Shown here: positions 1 to 10,400 of the stretch, one piece after another
Layout of the letters: the number at the start of each line of letters is the position of its first letter
Numbering within the stretch: position 1 is the stretch's first letter
Assembly: GCA_965214375.1 (NCBI GenBank)
Contig: OZ243947.1
Coordinates: 434,001-498,000, forward strand
Length of the DNA stretch: 64,000 nucleotides
From: Endobugula sp965214375
Lineage (GTDB): Bacteria > Pseudomonadota > Gammaproteobacteria > Pseudomonadales > Cellvibrionaceae
Reading direction: 5' to 3'
The notes under the pieces: generated by a model
Seen by the model: only the letters and a program-made list of their open reading frames with translations
What the model was told of the DNA's origin: nothing
The model's database searches: none
Position numbers and translations under genes: made by a program

Positions 1-2
1 TG

Positions 3-353
3 GCTGGACGTATGCCAGGTCATATGAACGTCTTATTGGCTGAAGCCAAAGTGCCTTACGATATTGTTTTTGAGATGGAAGAAATCAATGACGATTTTCC
101 CGATATCGATGTCTCCGTTGTTATCGGTGCCAATGATATTGTAAACCCTGCGGCTAAAGAAGTTCCCGACAGTCCCATTGCAGGAATGCCTGTACTGGAA
201 CCTTGGCTGGGTAAGACCACTATCGTCTTAAAGCGCGGCATGGCGACAGGTTATGCTGGCGTAGAAAATCCATTATTCTACAAAGAAAACACACGCATGT
301 TGTTTGGTGACGCCAAAGAAAGTCTGGAAAGTTTATTTAAGCTGATCAGTTAA
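3..353 (+). CDS. pntB: NAD(P) transhydrogenase subunit beta, C-terminal part
   Basis: This is the last 116 codons of the membrane-bound, proton-translocating nicotinamide nucleotide transhydrogenase beta subunit. The 5' end lies outside the window; the frame is open from base 3. The visible part belongs to the NADP(H)-binding domain III. It shows the family stretches GHMNVLLAEA, GANDIVNPAA and VLKRGMATGYAGVENPLF, which bind NADP(H) on the cytoplasmic side. The enzyme couples hydride transfer from NADH to NADP+ with inward proton flow. The gene ends at TAA and is followed after 9 bases by the convergent tag gene. Assignment is confident from the conserved C-terminal motif; nothing abnormal is seen. 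Confidence 0.95.
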   Translation, partial: AGRMPGHMNVLLAEAKVPYDIVFEMEEINDDFPDIDVSVVIGANDIVNPAAKEVPDSPIAGMPVLEPWLGKTTIVLKRGMATGYAGVENPLFYKENTRMLFGDAKESLESLFKLIS

Positions 354-362
354 TGAATATAC

Positions 363-968
363 TCAAGGGCGCTTAAATTTTTTACGCGCCCTTTCTACTT
401 CCTCATAGAAATCACATTCAATATGGTGATCGTTAACTAGGCCCATCGCCTGCATAAACGCATACGCCGTAGTTGGTCCTACAAACTTCCAACCTCGCTT
501 TTTTAATTCCTTAGACAACGCAATTGATTCTGGCGATATCGAACGTGTTAACGGATCGTACGCCTTTTCTTCCTGTGGCTCAAAACTCCAAAAAAACGTG
601 GCTAATGATCCCGCTTCTTTGACAAGCACGTTGGCACATTTGGCATTATTGATCACTGCCTCAATTTTTCCACGATGACGGACGATGCCTTCATCCTGCA
701 GCAAACGCTGTACATCTTTTTCTGTAAATATTGCCATTTTATTGAAATCAAATCCCTTAAAGGCTTTACGAAAATTTTCACGCTTATCCAGTATTGTGCG
801 CCAACTTAAACCTGACTGAAAGCTCTCAAGACAAATTTTTTCAAATAAGCGGATATCATTATCAACGGGATAACCCCATTCATTATCGTGATAAGCAATA
901 TATTCCGGTGTTGCCACACACCAGGCACACCGTGATTTTCCGTCTTCACAAACAATTATCGAATTCAT
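363..968 (-). CDS. tag: DNA-3-methyladenine glycosylase I
   Basis: Base-excision repair glycosylase that removes 3-methyladenine from alkylated DNA. With the ATG at 968 the protein has 201 residues (E. coli Tag has 187). The structural zinc ligands are visible: Cys14 and His27 near the N-terminus (in RCAW and IAYHDNEWG) and His181 and Cys185 in the NDHHIEC tail. The pocket residues in ICLESFQSGLSW and the KKRGWKFVGPTT motif match the family. An open frame extends upstream to 1025, but the ATG at 968 is preceded by AGGA at a good distance and matches the family's start. The gene converges with pntB and is divergent from the dienelactone hydrolase gene. Confidence 0.93.
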   Translation of the reverse strand: MNSIIVCEDGKSRCAWCVATPEYIAYHDNEWGYPVDNDIRLFEKICLESFQSGLSWRTILDKRENFRKAFKGFDFNKMAIFTEKDVQRLLQDEGIVRHRGKIEAVINNAKCANVLVKEAGSLATFFWSFEPQEEKAYDPLTRSISPESIALSKELKKRGWKFVGPTTAYAFMQAMGLVNDHHIECDFYEEVERARKKFKRP

Positions 969-1105
969 TATATTTTTCCTGACTGACTTCACAAAAAGCG
1001 GCAAGCAAAAAAAACTGTCATCCAATGATAAAGATTAACATTATAATTGTTGATTGGATCAATAGTGTATCTCATTTTATCAAAACAAAATATTACGAGG
1101 CTGCT

Positions 1106-1870
1106 ATGTTTAACAAGATCATTACCGTACTACTTTTATCTTTTAGCATGACCTTTTCCAACACTGTTATAGCACACAAACATGCCTCAGAAAAAGGTAA
1201 ATCCATCGACTATACCATTAATGGCGAAACATATGAGGGGTATTACATTAGCCCTAAAAAAAATGCACCGTTGGTATTGTTAGTACACGATTGGGACGGT
1301 TTAACAGACTATGAAATCAAACGTGCACACATGCTTGCGGAGCAAGGATACGCAGTATTTGCTGCCGACTTGTTTGGCAAAGGTGTACGCCCAACAGAGG
1401 TGAAAGACAAAAAACAACATACTGGTGAGCTTTATAAAGATCGAGAAAAAATGCGCGCTTTATTGAATGGCGCACTGGATACAGCAAGTGCCAACGGGGG
1501 CAATGCCAATAATGCGGTTGCCATGGGTTACTGTTTTGGCGGTGCTGCAGTGTTGGAAATGGCCAGCTCTGGCGCAGACATGAAGGGTTTTGTCAGTTTT
1601 CACGGCGGTTTAAAAACACCGGCAGGACAAGATTATAAAAACACCAAAGCACCTCTGCTGATCATGCACGGCAGTGCCGATAAAGCCATTAGCCTAGATG
1701 ACTTTATTAATCTCACCAAAGAACTAGAAGCCACTGGTGTTGATAATGAAATGATTACTTATAGCGGTGCACCACATGCTTTCACGGTTATCGGCTCAAA
1801 ACGCTACCACAAAGAAGCAGACAAAAAATCATGGCAGCGTTTCAGTGGTTTCCTGCAAGAAGTATTGTAA
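1106..1870 (+). CDS. secreted dienelactone hydrolase family protein
   Basis: Alpha/beta-hydrolase of the dienelactone hydrolase family, 254 residues. The start at 1106 has GAGG five bases upstream and gives a clear signal peptide (residues 1-23, ending VIA), so the enzyme is probably periplasmic; the open frame extends upstream to 1025 but that part is not signal-like. The catalytic triad is visible as Cys143 in GYCFGG, Asp192 in HGSADKAI and His224 in APHAFTV. The nucleophile is cysteine, as in the classical family. The substrate is unknown; exported members are usually annotated only by family. It appears to be a single-gene unit, divergent from tag. Confidence 0.85.
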   Translation: MFNKIITVLLLSFSMTFSNTVIAHKHASEKGKSIDYTINGETYEGYYISPKKNAPLVLLVHDWDGLTDYEIKRAHMLAEQGYAVFAADLFGKGVRPTEVKDKKQHTGELYKDREKMRALLNGALDTASANGGNANNAVAMGYCFGGAAVLEMASSGADMKGFVSFHGGLKTPAGQDYKNTKAPLLIMHGSADKAISLDDFINLTKELEATGVDNEMITYSGAPHAFTVIGSKRYHKEADKKSWQRFSGFLQEVL

Positions 1871-1941
1871 TTATTATTATGTATATGGAATAGCTCAGAC
1901 CTGATCTGGTAGTTACCCGTTTTTTATGAGTGCATATCAGC

Positions 1942-2055
1942 TTAAATTTGAGCTAAATTCTTTTCTACCCAAACAGTTTTATCATCAAATAGCATTTCCA
2001 TCGGCGTTCTGCCGCAACACATTTTTCATTGATGTATTCGGCCATTAGTATAATC
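1942..2055 (-). mobile_element. relic of an IS481-type transposase, C-terminal end
   Basis: Read on the minus strand in one frame, this stretch gives NGRIHQ, then a TGA, then KMCCGRTPMEMLFDDK, then VEKNLAQI and TAA. This closely resembles the C-terminus of IS481-family transposases (consensus of the type ERTHQGKMCCGRTPMETL...AEKNLAQI), with the Gly codon after HQ now a stop. Only about 38 codons remain and no terminal inverted repeat was recognised. The relic sits directly behind the 3' end of the DUF2489 gene, whose last codons abut it. The match is from memory of the family, not from a search. Confidence 0.65.
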
Positions 2056-2062
2056 CGCGATA

Positions 2063-2518
2063 TTAAAAAAACTGACCTTTAATCCTTGTTGCCGCATCCT
2101 TAACAAAGTCATTAAAATTGCTTTCAATGGCGACACGTTCACTATCGTAGCGAAGTTTTTCTTTGGTGGATAATTCGTTCCATTTTTCAAGAATGGGAAT
2201 ATAGGCCGTAGCTTCGGCCAACTGATAAAAGGCGCTATATTCATCTTTGGTAGTTGCATCAACATCCAAATATTCCAGCAACACACCGATACGAATGGCG
2301 ACTTCTGTCGCAGTCACCTGCTCTTCTAACAAACCCTGCGCCAATACCTGAATACTTTTATTCCAGTTTGCGCGTTGTTCTTGTTTTTGCTCATCGAGAA
2401 ACTGTTGCTGTTCATCTTTAGCTTGTTCCATACGCTTTACTTTATTCTGCATATGCATAGCTATAGCGGCCAAAACACCCACAATTAAGATAGCAATAAA
2501 AAGCAGTATGGTTAACAT
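2063..2518 (-). CDS. DUF2489 domain-containing protein
   Basis: A 151-residue single-pass membrane protein of the DUF2489 family. Residues 1-20 (MLTILLFIAILIVGVLAAIA) form one transmembrane segment, followed by a charged, Gln/Glu-rich coiled-coil-like stretch and a soluble helical domain with LLEYLDVD and AYIPILEKW. The ATG at 2518 lies one base after the rmuC stop codon and has AGAGAAGAG upstream; a TTG further up would lie inside rmuC and is less likely. The two genes are almost certainly co-transcribed. The function is not established. The C-terminus ends where the transposase relic begins, so the original end may have been altered. Confidence 0.8.
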   Translation of the reverse strand: MLTILLFIAILIVGVLAAIAMHMQNKVKRMEQAKDEQQQFLDEQKQEQRANWNKSIQVLAQGLLEEQVTATEVAIRIGVLLEYLDVDATTKDEYSAFYQLAEATAYIPILEKWNELSTKEKLRYDSERVAIESNFNDFVKDAATRIKGQFF

Positions 2519-2519
2519 A

Positions 2520-3794
2520 TTATGTACTCTTCTCTTCAAGCTGCTCTAACTTGTTCGCAGGTAGCTGTTTTTTGGTTTTCGCGCCCAGCTCTTTTAATAA
2601 TTCTACTCGGCGAATTAAATTACTTCGACCCTCAGATAGGCGATTGCGTGTTTGTTCGTAGGATTTTTGTGTTTTTTGTAATTGCCCACCCAATTCATCC
2701 AGTGATTCAACCACTAAAGCAAATTGATCATATAAACCACCCGCTTGCGTAGCAATTTTTTCAGCATTTTTGTGCTGTTTATGATAACGCCAAATATTGG
2801 CAACCGTGCGCAAGGTAGCCATCAGGGTTGTTGGGCTAACTAATACAATCTGTTTATCATACGCTTCTTTAAATAATGCCGGTTCTTCCTGTAAGGCCAA
2901 CATAAAAGCGGCTTCAATTGGCATAAAAATAAACACAAAATCCAATGTTTGAATGCCTTCTAAGCTCTCATAATTTTTACGGCTAAGATCTTTAATATGT
3001 TGTCGTACAGAGTCAATATGACGTTTTAATGCCACTGATCTCTCTTCATCACTAGTTGTATTAATATAGCACTCGTAATGCACTAACGACACTTTTGAAT
3101 CAATAATTAACTGTTTATTATCCGGAAGATGAATAATAACATCGGGGTTGCGGCGCTTACCCTCTTCATCTTTAAAGGCAACCTGCGTATCATATTCACG
3201 TCCTTTCACCAGACCTGATTCCTCAAGCAGGCGTTCAAGCACAACTTCACCCCAGTTGCCTTGAGACTTATTATCACCTTTTAAGGCCAAGGCTAAATTA
3301 ACGGCATCTTCACCAATCTTATGTGTTTGCTTTTGTAATTCTTCAATTTTACCGACCAATTGATTACGCTCTGCGCTTTCTTTTTGATAAGCATCAGCTA
3401 CCTGTTTTTTAAATTCACCGATTTTTTCTTTTAGTGGGGTTAAAGAACTGGAAAGTGTTTTGGCATTTTGCTGATCAAACTGCTGTTGTTTGGAGTCAAA
3501 TATGCGATTAGCCAAATTCTCAAATTCACTACCTAGCTGAGAACGTGACTGTTGCAATACCTGTTGTAAAAATGCCTCTTTTTCGCGGGCGCTTGATTGC
3601 ATTTGCAACAGCTGAGATTGTGCAATGGCCGCCTCTTGCCGCGCTTGATACACCTCTTCTCTTACTGCCTCAAACTGGCGTCGATAACGCCATTGCAACC
3701 ACAAACCTGCCAATAAGGCACCCACAACGATTCCCAGCAACAGCAGGGCTGCTATTGCACCATATTGCACAGATAGGCTATTGATCATATTCAT
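2520..3794 (-). CDS. rmuC: DNA recombination protein RmuC
   Basis: RmuC limits recombination between inverted repeats in E. coli and carries a PD-(D/E)XK-like nuclease fold. The 424-residue product has an N-terminal transmembrane segment (about residues 13-34), a long Gln/Arg-rich coiled coil (about 40-150) and the conserved RmuC core. That core includes SQGNWGEVVLERLLEESGL, RNPDVIIHLPDNKQLIIDSK (with the candidate nuclease Asp and Lys) and FVFIFMPIEAAFMLALQ. Length and order match the family. The start at 3794 or the Met two codons later (3788) are equally possible; no strong ribosome binding site is seen. It is followed at once by DUF2489. Confidence 0.92.
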   Translation of the reverse strand: MNMINSLSVQYGAIAALLLLGIVVGALLAGLWLQWRYRRQFEAVREEVYQARQEAAIAQSQLLQMQSSAREKEAFLQQVLQQSRSQLGSEFENLANRIFDSKQQQFDQQNAKTLSSSLTPLKEKIGEFKKQVADAYQKESAERNQLVGKIEELQKQTHKIGEDAVNLALALKGDNKSQGNWGEVVLERLLEESGLVKGREYDTQVAFKDEEGKRRNPDVIIHLPDNKQLIIDSKVSLVHYECYINTTSDEERSVALKRHIDSVRQHIKDLSRKNYESLEGIQTLDFVFIFMPIEAAFMLALQEEPALFKEAYDKQIVLVSPTTLMATLRTVANIWRYHKQHKNAEKIATQAGGLYDQFALVVESLDELGGQLQKTQKSYEQTRNRLSEGRSNLIRRVELLKELGAKTKKQLPANKLEQLEEKST

Positions 3795-3977
3795 GGCGCT
3801 ATTCTATGGCAATGTGTATTACTTTATAAGTCTGTAATGTGATATTATTCAAATATTTAGTACACACAAGAGCACTACTGACTCAAGAGCTTACAAGGAT
3901 GTACTTACCGCGTCTCTTAAGCAGTATGTGTTCTCGTGGATAGCAGTTATTAGAATAGACTACTTTAAGGCTCTGAA

Positions 3978-4772
3978 ATGCCCATTGCGCGAATTTTGAT
4001 CTTTGACTCAGGTGTCGGTGGTCTAAGCATTTTGCAGGAAATCCAACGGCAACATCGTGGTCGCCAGTTGTTTTATGCCTCAGATAATGAAGCATTCCCC
4101 TATGGCATCAAGGCTGAATCAGAATTGGTGGAGCGTGTTGATGATGTATTACACAGGCTTCAAGAGAAAACCCAAGCAGACATTATCATTGTTGCCTGTA
4201 ATACCGCCAGCACTGTGGCTCTACCCCGTTTAAGAGAACGCTTCCAACAGCCCATCATTGGTGTCGTCCCTGCCATCAAACCCGCCGCTAACATAAGCCA
4301 AAGTAAGGTTATCGGGCTTTTGGGTACACCGGGAACAGTACAACGCCCATATACACGCGAATTAATTGCTGATTATGCCAGTGACTGTGACATCATCTCG
4401 GTAGACAGTAGTGAATTAGTCCTGCTCGCAGAAGATAAACTACAAGGGAAAGCTGTCGCTCATGAACAACTAGCAGACATACTAAAACCGTTTAACAATC
4501 CACAAATCGATACCTTGGTATTAGCCTGTACACACTTCCCCCTGATCAAAGAGGAACTGCAGACCATTTTACCCGATATTCACTATTGGATTGATTCCGG
4601 CGAAGCGATCGCACGGCGACTTGGTTATTGGATAAATGAATTACAACTGGATAAAAGCACGCCTCATTCTGCAACAGCTTACTTTACCGCTGAAACACCT
4701 GAAAGCAGGCAACTGGAACCGGCACTGGCTGGATTTGGTATTGAAGCAATAAAATATATACATTCAGCATGA
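3978..4772 (+). CDS. murI: glutamate racemase
   Basis: Converts L- to D-glutamate for peptidoglycan synthesis. The protein has 264 residues, normal for the family. The two catalytic cysteines are seen as Cys74 in VACNTAS and Cys184 in LACTHFPL; the N-terminal DSGVGGLS loop and FPYG are also conserved. The stop codon overlaps the ATG of the next gene (ATGA at 4769-4772), so the racemase leads a translationally coupled operon with the AddB-like and AddA-like genes. The 183 bases upstream to the divergent rmuC must hold the promoter, but I see no convincing -35/-10 pair there. Confidence 0.95.
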   Translation: MPIARILIFDSGVGGLSILQEIQRQHRGRQLFYASDNEAFPYGIKAESELVERVDDVLHRLQEKTQADIIIVACNTASTVALPRLRERFQQPIIGVVPAIKPAANISQSKVIGLLGTPGTVQRPYTRELIADYASDCDIISVDSSELVLLAEDKLQGKAVAHEQLADILKPFNNPQIDTLVLACTHFPLIKEELQTILPDIHYWIDSGEAIARRLGYWINELQLDKSTPHSATAYFTAETPESRQLEPALAGFGIEAIKYIHSA

Positions 4773-7468
4773 ATGAAGAGAAAGCATCATTGAAGCCATT
4801 ACCGCCACTATTTGATATTGATCGCATTCTTCATTATATGAATGATGTCTCCTTGGTTTTGACGCCCAATAATCGTTTACGTCATAAAATCCTTGAAGCT
4901 TGGGGGCAGTATCAACAACAGCAAGGCTATAAAAGCTGGCTAGCGCCTAATGTATACAGTCTTGAACAGTGGATTAATCAACAATGGGAAACCTTACAGA
5001 CTCAAGCTTATCCAGATACAGAAAAAGTTGTGATCAACAACGAGCAACAACGTATTATTTGGGAAAATATCACACGTGATTGCGGTTTGATGCAAACTGA
5101 ACGTATCGCTAACGACGCTCTTGCCGCTTATCGTTTATTAGAGCAATGGAATCTGTCAATTAATGCCGAGCTTAAGCGCCAACTAAACCCTACATTCATC
5201 CAGTGGAGCCAACAGTATCAGCAGCAATTAGCTCAGCTCCAGATGATCACACCTGAAACACGTTACCGTATTATCACTCAAGCTTTGAGTGATAACGTTG
5301 TGGCAAGGTGGCAATCGGTTTATTTATTAGCATTTGACGATATATTACCGGCGATCAATGCGTTACTGAACCAGGCCACGGATAATATTGAGACTATTGA
5401 TTTTTCACAAAAACAACAATCTGAAACATTAGTGCAACGTGTAGAATGTGATAATACAATTGAAGAAATTCGTGCCGCAGCACGCTGGGCACATCAACTA
5501 CTACAGGAAGAAGATGCAACGCAATTACGCATTGGCATTATTATTCCAACACTGATCTCTCAACGGGATCAGGTGTTAAGCATATTCGCTGCCGAGCTGG
5601 AACCCCAGTATTATCACAATGATACCGAAGCGTACACACTGCCATTCAATATATCGGCAGGCACACCACTTGCAGAAACGCCATTTATTGCTGCCACATT
5701 ACAATTATTATTGCTACAACACTCTCAGTGGGATAGCGAATGTATTTGTCAGTGTTTATTATCGCCTTTTTGGGGGAAGTATTCTGAAGAAATACATGCG
5801 CGCTCATCGCTTGTAAAAAAGCTGCGGTCTCTGTGTCGATTAACGATCAGCGCCACCACCGTACGAGAACTTGCCGATGAGATTCTATACCCTTACTTTG
5901 CATTACCGAGGCATAAAAACTCTTCGATATCACCAACCAACCAATTACCATCGGCATGGGTCACCCACTTTTTAGATCAGCTCGAACAATTACAATGGCC
6001 GGGAGAGCGAACACCCAATAGCCATGAATATCAACAAACGCAATTATGGTATCAATTACTGGAAAAATTTTCTCAGCTTGACACTGTGCTTGGAAAAATT
6101 TCACAAAACACGGCTATAAACAACTTACGGGTCATGGCACAGCAATTACCCTTTCAAGCTAAAGTGGATGATTCGCCAATACAAGTACTCGGCATTCTTG
6201 AGGGCACAGGATTAACTTTTACCCACTGTTGGATTATGGGTATGGATCAACAATCATGGCCTCCCACGGCGAAACCCAACCCGGTACTGCCCATTGATTT
6301 ACAGCGCAAGTACAATATGCCGCATTCCAGTAGTTTACGTGAACTTGCTTATGCACAGTCACTGACAGAAAACTACCGCCACTGTGCAAGTCATATTATT
6401 TTTAGCTCTGCTGTTTTTAATGAAGACAACGAACAAGTGCTAGAAGCCAGCTTATTAATTAAAGACATTCCCGTCGTCGATGTAGATTCAGAAACACAAG
6501 TATCAAATACCTTAAACGACTGGCAGATACAACTTAAAAACAGTCAGCAACTTGATCTTATCGATTGCCAAAAAGCACCTAAATATAACGATCCGCACCT
6601 TTCAGGCGGTACAGGTTTATTAAAAGCACAATCACATAACCCTTTTGATGCATTTATTCGTTATCGAGTAAACGCCAAGCCTTATGAAACAGCGAGCAAT
6701 GGTTTTTCCACCATTGAAAAAGGCAATATCATGCATCGTAGTCTGGCATATATTTGGCGCAAATTACGCACCCAAGAAGCATTGCTCAACAGCGACCAAC
6801 AACAACTGTATGCCTTAATCAATGAAGCAACTCATCTCAGCATTACACATATTCAAAAGAAACGACCACAAGAGTTAAGCCTCACACTATGTACCATTGA
6901 ATCTGAACGACAACAATATATTATTCAACAATGGTTAGAATTTGAAAAATGTCGCCCGACATTTAGCGTTGTTGCTATCGAAGAAGCCCAAAAAATTATC
7001 TTTAACAATAACACATTAGATATACGTATTGATCGTGTTGATCAACTCGCAGATGGCAGCTTTCTTATCATTGATTATAAAACCGCAACATCATCAACGA
7101 ACCATTGGCAAGGCGAACGTCTACGGGACCCGCAACTACCGCTCTATGCATTAACATATAACGGTGACGTTAGCGGCATTAGTTTCGCCACGATTAATGT
7201 TGAAGAACAAAAATTTTACGGCAACAGTCGCAACGACGAACAACAAAAACAAGGTATTAAAGCGACTGACTGGGACACCATACAACAACACTGGCAACGA
7301 TTATTAATACAACTGATGGAAGAATTCCAACAAGGCCATTGTGTGATTGATTATATTGACAATGAGGTCGCGGCACACACCAAAGACTATTGGGCAATTA
7401 ACCGCTATTATGAAACACGCACATTAAATCATTTTATTGAAACATATATAAAGAGAACATCGAGATGA
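4769..7468 (+). CDS. AddB-like PD-(D/E)XK nuclease of a double-strand break repair pair
   Basis: An 899-residue protein of the gamma/betaproteobacterial 'probable DNA repair protein' type (TIGR03623-like), a distant analogue of AddB/RexB. The N-terminal two thirds look like an inactivated helicase fold; I see no Walker A motif. The C-terminus carries a RecB-type nuclease domain: MHRSLAYIW (His), IRIDRVDQL (Asp755) and IIDYKTAT (Asp769 and Lys771). No AddB-type four-cysteine cluster is obvious. It overlaps murI by 4 bases and the AddA-like gene by 4 bases. Such a pair would process broken DNA ends for RecA loading, replacing or joining RecBCD. The function is inferred from family and context. 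Confidence 0.82.
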   Translation: MNEEKASLKPLPPLFDIDRILHYMNDVSLVLTPNNRLRHKILEAWGQYQQQQGYKSWLAPNVYSLEQWINQQWETLQTQAYPDTEKVVINNEQQRIIWENITRDCGLMQTERIANDALAAYRLLEQWNLSINAELKRQLNPTFIQWSQQYQQQLAQLQMITPETRYRIITQALSDNVVARWQSVYLLAFDDILPAINALLNQATDNIETIDFSQKQQSETLVQRVECDNTIEEIRAAARWAHQLLQEEDATQLRIGIIIPTLISQRDQVLSIFAAELEPQYYHNDTEAYTLPFNISAGTPLAETPFIAATLQLLLLQHSQWDSECICQCLLSPFWGKYSEEIHARSSLVKKLRSLCRLTISATTVRELADEILYPYFALPRHKNSSISPTNQLPSAWVTHFLDQLEQLQWPGERTPNSHEYQQTQLWYQLLEKFSQLDTVLGKISQNTAINNLRVMAQQLPFQAKVDDSPIQVLGILEGTGLTFTHCWIMGMDQQSWPPTAKPNPVLPIDLQRKYNMPHSSSLRELAYAQSLTENYRHCASHIIFSSAVFNEDNEQVLEASLLIKDIPVVDVDSETQVSNTLNDWQIQLKNSQQLDLIDCQKAPKYNDPHLSGGTGLLKAQSHNPFDAFIRYRVNAKPYETASNGFSTIEKGNIMHRSLAYIWRKLRTQEALLNSDQQQLYALINEATHLSITHIQKKRPQELSLTLCTIESERQQYIIQQWLEFEKCRPTFSVVAIEEAQKIIFNNNTLDIRIDRVDQLADGSFLIIDYKTATSSTNHWQGERLRDPQLPLYALTYNGDVSGISFATINVEEQKFYGNSRNDEQQKQGIKATDWDTIQQHWQRLLIQLMEEFQQGHCVIDYIDNEVAAHTKDYWAINRYYETRTLNHFIETYIKRTSR

Positions 7469-10400
7469 TTAATGATGCCGCTGCACGAAAACGCGCGCTT
7501 GACACGGCAACATCGTTCGCCGTAAGCGCACCAGCCGGATCAGGAAAAACCGGACTATTAACACAGCGCGTATTAGCCTTGCTAGCCCAGTGTAACGAAC
7601 CGGAAAATATTCTTGCGATCACGTTTACGCGTAAGGCCGCCGCCGAGATGCAGTCACGCATTATCAAGGCTATCAGCCAAGCGGCAATCACACCAGAACC
7701 GAAGGATGATTACCAGAAAAAAACCTGGCAACTTGCTCAAACAGTACTGAAGCGTGACCAAGAAAAACAATGGCAACTTTTACAATGCCCTAACCGTTTA
7801 CGCATTACTACAATCGACAGTTTATGCCGCTCTATTAGCGAACGCACACCTTTTGATAGTTTACTCGGTGGCGCACCAGAAATATTAGACGATCCCAACA
7901 TCGCTTATCAAGCAGCCAGCCGCGAGACCTTAGCACTATTGCACTCAAAAAATGAATTGCAAGAAGACCTTGTTCAACTGGTGAAACATTTCGACAACAA
8001 TCTTGATAAAATTGAGCAGTTATTTACCCAATTATTAGCTAAACGTGATCAGTGGCTAGGCATTATTCTACAATCCGGCGATAAGCGTGACGTACTGGAA
8101 AGCATGCTAAAAGAGGTCATTGAAGATGAACTATCAATAACACGAACACTATTAGCGCCCGTAGCCAGTGAACTCTGTATACTTGCTGATCATGCGGCAA
8201 AAAATTTTAACAGCCATAATCTCAACCCAAAAAATAATGAATCGCTCATCAAGCAATGCTTGGGCATCACTCAACTACCAACACCAGACACAAAGACACT
8301 GTTGCGATGGCAAGGTTTATCTGCACTACTATTAACCAAGGAGGGAAAATTACGCGCCAAACCCACTAAAGATATTGGTTTTTTTGCGCTGTCAAACAAA
8401 ACACTATCCAAGGAAGAACAAGCAACAGCAAAAACGTATAAATTACGCATGGAAAATCTACTAGCCGATTGCGGTGATATTCCTTCGCTTGAAAAACAAC
8501 TTGCTATCATAAAACATTTGCCTCATGCACAATATGATAATAAGCAATGGCAATTACTCAACAGCCTGACCCGTATATTGCGGCACTTAGCGTTAGAATT
8601 GCAAATCAGCTTTCAACAGCTGGGCAAAGCAGATTATTTAAGCATTACACTAGCAGCTATTGACGCTTTAGGTTATTACACTGAAGAGTACGAAACACCG
8701 AGTGATTTAGCACTGGCCCTCGACTACAACATTCAACATATTTTAATTGATGAATTCCAAGATAACTCGACTACGCAACTGCAACTATTACATGCATTGA
8801 CTCGCGGCTGGCAACGAGATGATGGCCGCACATTATTTATTGTCGGCGACCCCATGCAGTCATGCTATCGTTTTCGTGATGACAATGTGGGCATTTTTTT
8901 GGATGCGCGTAAAGATGGTATTGGCGATATTGCTCTCGAAGCACTGAATCTTGAAGTCAACTTTCGCTCCCAAGCAGGAATTGTTGACTGGGTTAACAGT
9001 CACTTCGCACATATTTTTCCATTAGAAAATAGTAGTAGTCATGCTGCTGTAAAATATCACCCGTCAATTGCTATCAAAGAAAATAGTGCGACAATGGCAA
9101 CTAAAATACATTTATTAGCCAATGAAGATAATGACCTTTCTACTGACCAAGGCGAATATATTACTCAATTAATCCATGAACATAGACAATCAAAAGCCGA
9201 TGATTCTATTGCAATTTTAGTGCGCAATAAAACGCATGCAAAAGCGATTATTCCTGCATTAATTGCTACCGGCATTGACTATCGTGCGACCGATATTGAT
9301 AAACTCAATACCTGTATGCCGATTGTTGACCTATTGTCGTTGACACGCGCATTACTGCACCCGGACGATCGCATGGCATGGATTGCCGTGTTACGTGCGC
9401 CATGGTGTGGATTAGATATGAATGATTTATTGCTAGCAACATCATCTGATTCAACCGATGAAAAAAATATTCATCATACCGTTTTTCAACAATTACAAGA
9501 TTGTCTTAACAACCACCTTTTATCGCCACAAGGGCACCAACGCTTACAACGTTTTTATATTGTCATCAAACAAGCAATATTACAACAACAACGTTTTTTA
9601 TTACACCATTGGGTAAAACGCATCTGGTTAGACTTAGGTGGCCCAGCATTGCTTATCGATTCGAATGACCACGACAATATCGAACGTTTTTTTGATTTAT
9701 TAGCAGAACAGCAACATGCCGGACTTATAAAACAATGGTCCCAACTTGAAAATGCAGTGGAAAATCTTTTTGCACGTCAGGCACCACATAGTGATAACCC
9801 AATTGAAATAATGACTATCCACAAATCGAAAGGGCTAGAATTTGATGTGGTATTGATCCCGGGTTTAGAAAAAAAATCACGCAGTGCAGACAAAGAGCTA
9901 ATCACATGGATGGAAAAACCTAATCAACATGGAAAGAGTTTACTATTACTCTCACCACTACATGCCAAAGGCAGCGAAGAAGACCTTCTGTATGAATATA
10001 TCCATACACAACATAAAGAAAAAGACACCTTGGAAACTGATCGTCTGCTCTATGTTGCCTGTACACGCGCCATTAAAAAATTACATTTAATCGCCAACGT
10101 CATTCAAGAAGATGATGCTATTAAAACACCACCCTCAGGCACACTACTGTACCGCTTATGGAACGCTTTAGAAGATAATGACAAAAAAAATATACAGCTA
10201 CTCGCATCAACTAAGGCACAAAAGCAGCAACACCCCAATAAAATTATTGCTTTAGACACTCAATGGCAAAAACCACCATTAACAGAAAACCGCTTATTGA
10301 AACCTTGGCGCGGCAATAATCACTTGGCTGAAGTGTCGGGAGATAATATTGCTTCACCTGATGACTTACTTCAACGTGAGCAACGGTATCTTGGCACCGT

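Noticed and set aside
1880..1930. Possible terminator after the dienelactone hydrolase gene (ACC-TGATCT-GGT then a T-run)
   Set aside because: The stem is only three perfect base pairs with a mismatch, and the T-run is separated by about ten bases; too weak to list.
2026..2286. 86-codon minus-strand frame overlapping DUF2489
   Set aside because: Most of it overlaps the DUF2489 gene in another frame; only its last codons are meaningful, as part of the transposase relic.
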